Source of the DNA: Sphingorhabdus pulchriflava
GTDB taxonomy: Bacteria; Pseudomonadota; Alphaproteobacteria; Sphingomonadales; Sphingomonadaceae
Length of the DNA: 64,000 nucleotides
Assembly (NCBI RefSeq): GCF_003367235.1
Contig: NZ_QRGP01000001.1
Span: 992,001-1,056,000, forward strand
Direction: 5' to 3'
Shown here: positions 57,917-64,000 of the stretch, in pieces
Position numbering within the stretch: the first letter of the stretch is position 1
Layout: every line of letters starts with the position of its first letter
Notes under the pieces: model-generated
The model's database searches: none
What the model was told of the DNA's origin: nothing
What the model saw: only the letters and a program-made list of their open reading frames with translations
Translations under genes and position numbers: made by a program

Positions 57917-58710
57917 TTCCAGCCCCCATCGTCGGCCGCGTGTCTGTTCGCGGCGGCTATGGGGGCGAGACTGGCAAAAGACATTCGGCTTTTCAAGCTG
58001 GTAGATTGGGTTCGCACAGAGCTTGCGGAGCGGATCGGGTTTGCGCCACGAATATATCCATCGCGCGGCGCCGGTCCTTCCATTGATTTATACTCGATCG
58101 GCGGTTCCTCCTGTCCCTCTTCCTCGTCTAAACTCGCAGATTCTTCAGAAAGTAGAAGCGAATGCCTTACCCTTGCCCGCGCCTCTCGGTCGCTGGCGGG
58201 AAGCGCCTCTTCAAAGAACAAATCCCACAATTCCTGCCCGTTCAGCCCTTCGTCGAGCATCTGCAAATAGCAATCGAAACGCACCACGACCGCCAACACC
58301 TCTGGCACGGCGGTTGCGGGGTTTACCCGGTCGAGCAGCGCCATCGACAGCCGGGTGTTTTGGCGGGTGTAGGTGGTGACGCCTTCTTCGCGCACCCAGC
58401 GGGCTTCTTCCCCCCGGATCGCAGCGCTCATCAACCGGTCGGCAACGATCCGCCGGGCAAGGATCAACGCGGCCTCCCAACCCAGATCAAAGGCAAAACC
58501 CCGCGCCTGCCGCCGCAGCGCATAGCCACCCGATACGCTCATCCCCACCGACCGCGCCGCATCCTCGACCACGCCATTGTCGGCCAGATGCGCCAGAAAC
58601 GCCGCTTGCCGCCCGCCACTCCAGCCATCGGCGCGGGATTCATAGCGGAGGTAAGCGGCGGCAGGCAGTTTGACGTCGGTATCGTGGCGGAGGGGGGAGG
58701 GGTGGTTCAT
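57907..58710 (-). CDS. Putative HTH protein of unknown function
   Basis: 267 residues. SGGRQAAFLAHLADNGVVED followed by AARSVGMSVSGGYALRRQARG looks like a helix-turn-helix of the terminase-small-subunit type that occurs widely in sphingomonad proteins. The middle is helical (TRLSMALLDRVNPATAVPEV). After an acidic segment (EEEGQEEP) the last 50 residues look low in information and overlap the DUF4239 start, so the C-terminus may be altered. No phage genes are adjacent. Function not assigned. Confidence 0.6.
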   Translation of the reverse strand: MNHPSPLRHDTDVKLPAAAYLRYESRADGWSGGRQAAFLAHLADNGVVEDAARSVGMSVSGGYALRRQARGFAFDLGWEAALILARRIVADRLMSAAIRGEEARWVREEGVTTYTRQNTRLSMALLDRVNPATAVPEVLAVVVRFDCYLQMLDEGLNGQELWDLFFEEALPASDREARARVRHSLLLSEESASLDEEEGQEEPPIEYKSMEGPAPRDGYIRGANPIRSASSVRTQSTSLKSRMSFASLAPIAAANRHAADDGGWKCC

Positions 58711-58778
58711 GGCATGCGTCCTTTATCGAAAAGGCAAAGGACATATGCGGAAGAAGTGCGTGTAGGACAGCGTGGATT

Positions 58779-58914
58779 TTTGTTCACGCGAAGAGCACGA
58801 AGATTTTCAAGAGCGTAGCTCTTGCTTCAAAGATCGCGCACGCAGCGAATGGGGATGAGGGGATGGTTTAGGCCACCCTCTTCAAAATCGTCGTAGCCTT
58901 CGTGTGAAACAAAT
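58779..58914. repeat. Long imperfect inverted repeat
   Basis: The left arm begins with TTTGTTCACGCGAAGAGC (58779 on) and the right arm is its near reverse complement, ending CTTCGTGTGAAACAAA (58898-58913). Arms of about 38 bases agree at roughly 80 per cent of positions and enclose about 55 bases. The TTCACGCGAAG core resembles dispersed intergenic elements seen in other sphingomonad genomes (recalled, not checked). Confidence 0.55.
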
Positions 58915-58951
58915 ATGGGCACTGCCGTGCCGGAAGAAGGGGATAGATTCC

Positions 58952-59054
58952 CCTAAAAGAAAGAAGGGAAAAAGGAAGAAGGGCCGCAGCTTTACCCAGC
59001 AACGTGGTCGTCATCAGACGACGTCTTCTTTCTTCTTTCCTTATTCCTTCTAGG
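58952..59054. repeat. Purine/pyrimidine-rich inverted repeat
   Basis: A purine-rich left arm (CCTAAAAGAAAGAAGGGA..., 58952-58983) and a pyrimidine-rich right arm (59022-59054, ending CCTTCTAGG) are about 75 per cent complementary over 32 bases. The centre contains the perfect hairpin GTCGTC-ATCA-GACGAC. No transposase is associated. Confidence 0.5.
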
Positions 59055-59188
59055 AAAAATATTTCACACCCAGCACCGCCGCCATCAAGAAAACCTTCGT
59101 GTACTAGTTCCTTGAAGGGTTTTGTTTGTCGATGATTACCAGATATCGCCAAAGCAACAACATTATGACGCCGTTAAAGGGAACAAAA

Positions 59189-59701
59189 GTGATACTGAAA
59201 TCATCGGCTATTGTTTTGAAATGTGCTTTGCTTGCCTCTTTCATGAGCGGCACGGCGAATGCCAGCGGATTGACAGCCGACTTGTCTAAGTATCCCGGCG
59301 CACATCCGCAAATGCACCAAGGCCTTGGTGCGCAAGTTCGTTTATCTGCACCAGTTGGAGGAACGAAAACAAAATCGAAAACAGATCAGCTTCGCCTAAA
59401 TGTTGAGGCTGGGCCACAGCTATTGCTTTCGCGGCGCGACGCAACAACTCTCCGCTCTTTGGCTCCTATGATTCAGTTTTCTTACCTCATTGGGCGTTCT
59501 GAGCAATTGTCCGTTGCTGGAATAAAGCTATACGATGCTCAATTTGTACCAATGTCTTATTCTGACCGCGAAGCACTGAAGCAAGTGAAAGCCAAAGCTG
59601 GCATAAGTACTGCTGGCTGGGTAGGTATTGGTGTTGGTGCAGCTGCGGCGTTAGGTTTCTATCTCATGGCGACTGGCGAATTATCCGGTCCGACAGATTG
59701 A
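59189..59701 (+). CDS. Small secreted protein of unknown function
   Basis: 170 residues from GTG 59189, chosen because AAAGGG lies 7 bases upstream and the product then begins directly with a signal peptide (LKSSAIVLKCALLASFMSGT, cut near NASG). An ATG at 59165 adds eight residues and has no ribosome site. The mature part is Ser/Thr-rich with alternating beta-like stretches (SEQLSVAGIKLYDAQFVPMS) and a hydrophobic glycine-rich C-terminal segment (GWVGIGVGAAAALGFYLMAT), possibly a second anchor. No family is recognised. Confidence 0.6.
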   Translation: MILKSSAIVLKCALLASFMSGTANASGLTADLSKYPGAHPQMHQGLGAQVRLSAPVGGTKTKSKTDQLRLNVEAGPQLLLSRRDATTLRSLAPMIQFSYLIGRSEQLSVAGIKLYDAQFVPMSYSDREALKQVKAKAGISTAGWVGIGVGAAAALGFYLMATGELSGPTD

Positions 59702-59734
59702 GAAGTTTTTAGGTATAAATTTTTACCGAGCTAA

Positions 59735-62407
<2,673 letters not shown>

Positions 62408-62456
62408 GCCGCAAAAATCCTTATTATTTTCTGTATTGGCAGACCCTAGCTCAGCG

Positions 62457-62474
62457 GGGTGGAAATAGCCACCC
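62457..62474 (-). other. Hairpin in gyrA leader
   Basis: GGGTGG-AAATAG-CCACCC is a perfect 6-base stem with a 6-base loop, 50 bases before the gyrA start. It could be a leader structure. No T-run follows on either strand. Confidence 0.35.
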
Positions 62475-62506
62475 GAGCACCCCTGAAATGCACGTTTTTC
62501 ACCAGT

Positions 62507-62520
62507 TTATCCACAGATTC
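62507..62520. promoter_or_regulatory. DnaA box next to a GANTC methylation site upstream of gyrA
   Basis: TTATCCACA (62507-62515) is a perfect DnaA box (TTWTNCACA) directly followed by GATTC (62516-62520), a CcrM-type GANTC site. It lies about 100 bases upstream of the gyrA start, between gyrA and a divergent secreted-protein gene. Confidence 0.4.
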
Positions 62521-62675
62521 GCGGCGGTAGGGATAGTTTACAAATGCATTCAACCGGAATTCATCTGCGCACCGCTATCCCGATTGCGAAACATGGGCGA
62601 GGCGCGTAAGGATGGCGGCAAATCAGGGCCGCCTTTTGTGCGATTGGCCGGTCTGTTTTCTAGTTGGAGAGTAGA

Positions 62676-63965
62676 ATGAATCGCATTTCGAAATTTGCCG
62701 CTGCCCTTGCTTTGGGTGCATTTGTCGCTGTGCCTGCTGCCTATGCGCAAAAGGACGACAAAAAGAAGAAAGAAGAAGCTGCCAAGCCCGTTAAGCGCAA
62801 CTTCTCCAAGGAATTCCAGAAGGCCTATGCGCCGGCTGCCGATGCGTTGGTGAAGAAGAAGGACCTGGCCGCAGCTCAGGCTGCGTTTCCGGCCGTTGAA
62901 GCCGCGATTATGACTCCCGATGACCGCTATGAAGCCGGTATTTTTGCGCTCAACCTCGGCGGCCAGCTCAAGGACGTGTCGTTTCAGCGCAAAGGCGTCA
63001 ACCTGATCGTCGACAGTAATGCTGCGCCCGCAGAACTGAAGTCTGCTTATGTGTTCCAGCAAGGCGTGTTCGCTTATGGCGACAAGGACTATCCCGGTGC
63101 CGAAAAGAAGATGCTTGAGGCCTATAATATGGGTTATCGCGGCAGCAGCGTAGAGGTGCAGATTTCCAACACCTATCGTCTGCAGAATAACTTTGGCGAA
63201 GCGATCAATTGGCTGCGCAAGGCAATAGACGCAACCAAAGCTGCCGGTGGAACGCCGGAAAAGCAATGGTATGCTCAGGCGGCCAACTATGCCGCCAAAA
63301 TGAAGGATAAGAACGAGATCCTGTTCTGGGGCAAGGAAATGATCAAGGTCGATCCGCGTCCCGAAACCTATCACGACGCTATCTTCCAATATCAGTCGAT
63401 TGCTGACCTCGACAATCTGGAATCGCTCGCGATGCTGCGTCTGGCGCGCAAGGCCAAAGCGATCATGTTCGAGCATGAATATAAGCAATATGTCGAATAT
63501 GCCGATGCCCGCCGCTATCCGGCAGAGGTTGTGGCGGTGCTCGACGAAGGCTTTGCCAAGGGAACGATTTCGAAGAGCAACATGACCTTCTCCGAAATCT
63601 ATACGAGTGCTAAGACGCGTATTCCTGAACTTTCGGGCTCTTGGGCCGCTGACGAAAAGGCGGCACTGGCTGACCCCAAAGGCTATAGCGCGATGCTGAC
63701 GGGGGATGCCCTGCTGTCGTTCAACCAGTTTGATCGTGCCAAGGCGATGTATGAGGCTGCTCTGGCCAAGGGTTCGATCGTTGACCGCGATGGTGTCAAC
63801 CAGACTGACCGTGCGCTGACCAATCTGGCAATAGCCAAGATCAATCTGGGTGATTTGGCCGGTGCCAAGGCTGATCTGGCAAAGGTTTCCAGCCCGAAAC
63901 GCAAGGGAATTGCGGAATATTGGACGATCTACATAGACCAGCAGACAGCAGCTCCTGCTGCCTGA
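62676..63965 (+). CDS. Secreted TPR-like protein
   Basis: 429 residues from ATG 62676 with GGAGAG upstream. The signal peptide is MNRISKFAAALALGAFVAVP, cut near AYAQ, followed by a Lys/Glu-rich stretch (KDDKKKKEEAAKP). The mature part is helical with TPR-like pairs: FAYGDKDYPGAEKKMLEAYN, NNFGEAINWLRKAIDATKAA and later FNQFDRAKAMYEAALAKG with INLGDLAGAKADLAKV. It is probably a periplasmic or outer-membrane scaffold; partner unknown. Divergent from gyrA. Confidence 0.8.
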   Translation: MNRISKFAAALALGAFVAVPAAYAQKDDKKKKEEAAKPVKRNFSKEFQKAYAPAADALVKKKDLAAAQAAFPAVEAAIMTPDDRYEAGIFALNLGGQLKDVSFQRKGVNLIVDSNAAPAELKSAYVFQQGVFAYGDKDYPGAEKKMLEAYNMGYRGSSVEVQISNTYRLQNNFGEAINWLRKAIDATKAAGGTPEKQWYAQAANYAAKMKDKNEILFWGKEMIKVDPRPETYHDAIFQYQSIADLDNLESLAMLRLARKAKAIMFEHEYKQYVEYADARRYPAEVVAVLDEGFAKGTISKSNMTFSEIYTSAKTRIPELSGSWAADEKAALADPKGYSAMLTGDALLSFNQFDRAKAMYEAALAKGSIVDRDGVNQTDRALTNLAIAKINLGDLAGAKADLAKVSSPKRKGIAEYWTIYIDQQTAAPAA

Positions 63966-64000
63966 ACGATCTTAAGTCACTGCATTTACGAAAGGGTCTG

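Larger units (their letters stand above)
58711..59188. other. Intergenic block of palindromic sequence
   Basis: This is the longest gene-free stretch. It holds two long imperfect inverted repeats (listed separately), a perfect hairpin GTCGTC-ATCA-GACGAC (59007-59022) and a small hairpin GGGGA-TAGAT-TCCCC (58939-58953). An open frame of 94 codons on the minus strand (58868-59152) crosses both repeats and looks non-coding. Confidence 0.6.

Noticed and set aside
58868-59152. 94-codon minus-strand open frame in the intergenic block
   Set aside because: It crosses two inverted repeats and lacks a ribosome site; the sequence is better explained as a repeat element.

Overview
The window looks like chromosomal housekeeping DNA from an alphaproteobacterium of the order Sphingomonadales. 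By eye the GC content is in the mid-50s per cent, so a Sphingorhabdus- or Sphingopyxis-like member is more likely than a high-GC Sphingomonas (inference). The lineage is suggested by the AddAB recombinase beside trxA, a lipoyl-domain fusion on the pyruvate dehydrogenase E1-beta subunit, a yqeY-dnaG-rpoD block, a DUF4170 protein, a DOMON-like protein and an alphaproteobacterial TrmFO. There are no rRNA genes, CRISPR arrays, insertion sequences or prophage. One tRNA, tRNA-Asn(GTT), is present.

Layout. Positions 1-12.9 kb hold addB (start missing), addA, trxA, argJ, a double TonB-C-domain secreted protein, a small secreted peptide directly before secA, secA and a TauE/SafE permease. Positions 12.9-23.7 kb hold tRNA-Asn, nadK-moaA, an EAL phosphodiesterase with a degenerate GGDEF domain, mfd, sdhE, recG, a PilZ protein and tyrS. 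Positions 23.7-32 kb are more accessory: a DOMON-like protein, a NamZ/DUF1343 muramidase and an MFS carrier in one operon, then a CoxE-like VWA protein, a soluble chemoreceptor, DUF817 and a MoxR ATPase. Positions 32-45 kb hold rpoD, dnaG, yqeY, carA and carB with an inserted HEPN-like gene between them, greA, a rhomboid protease, DUF4170 and a four-gene cluster of small membrane-anchored proteins resembling E. coli yqjD/yqjE/yqjK. Positions 45-54 kb hold eno-ftsB-pdhA-pdhB and three Tad-type pilus/pseudopilus genes. Positions 54-64 kb hold a squalene-synthase-like protein, an EF-hand protein, trmFO, nnrD, a YhhN protein, a bestrophin-like protein, an HTH-like protein, a palindrome-rich intergenic block, a small secreted protein, gyrA and a secreted TPR-like protein.

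Most genes serve genome maintenance (AddAB, Mfd, RecG, DnaG, GyrA), transcription (RpoD, GreA), protein export (SecA), central metabolism (Eno, PDH E1, CarAB, ArgJ, NadK) and cofactor or tRNA work (MoaA, NnrD, TyrS, TrmFO). The best leads for new biology are: the HEPN-motif gene splitting carA from carB; a shared TTAAT-N6-ATTAA palindrome before both the VWA gene and its likely MoxR partner; CtrA-like sites before the Tad operon and the chemoreceptor; the small secreted peptide upstream of secA; and the NamZ-MFS pair. I did not find a large, obviously new multi-gene system. All calls come from reading the sequence, without database searches.
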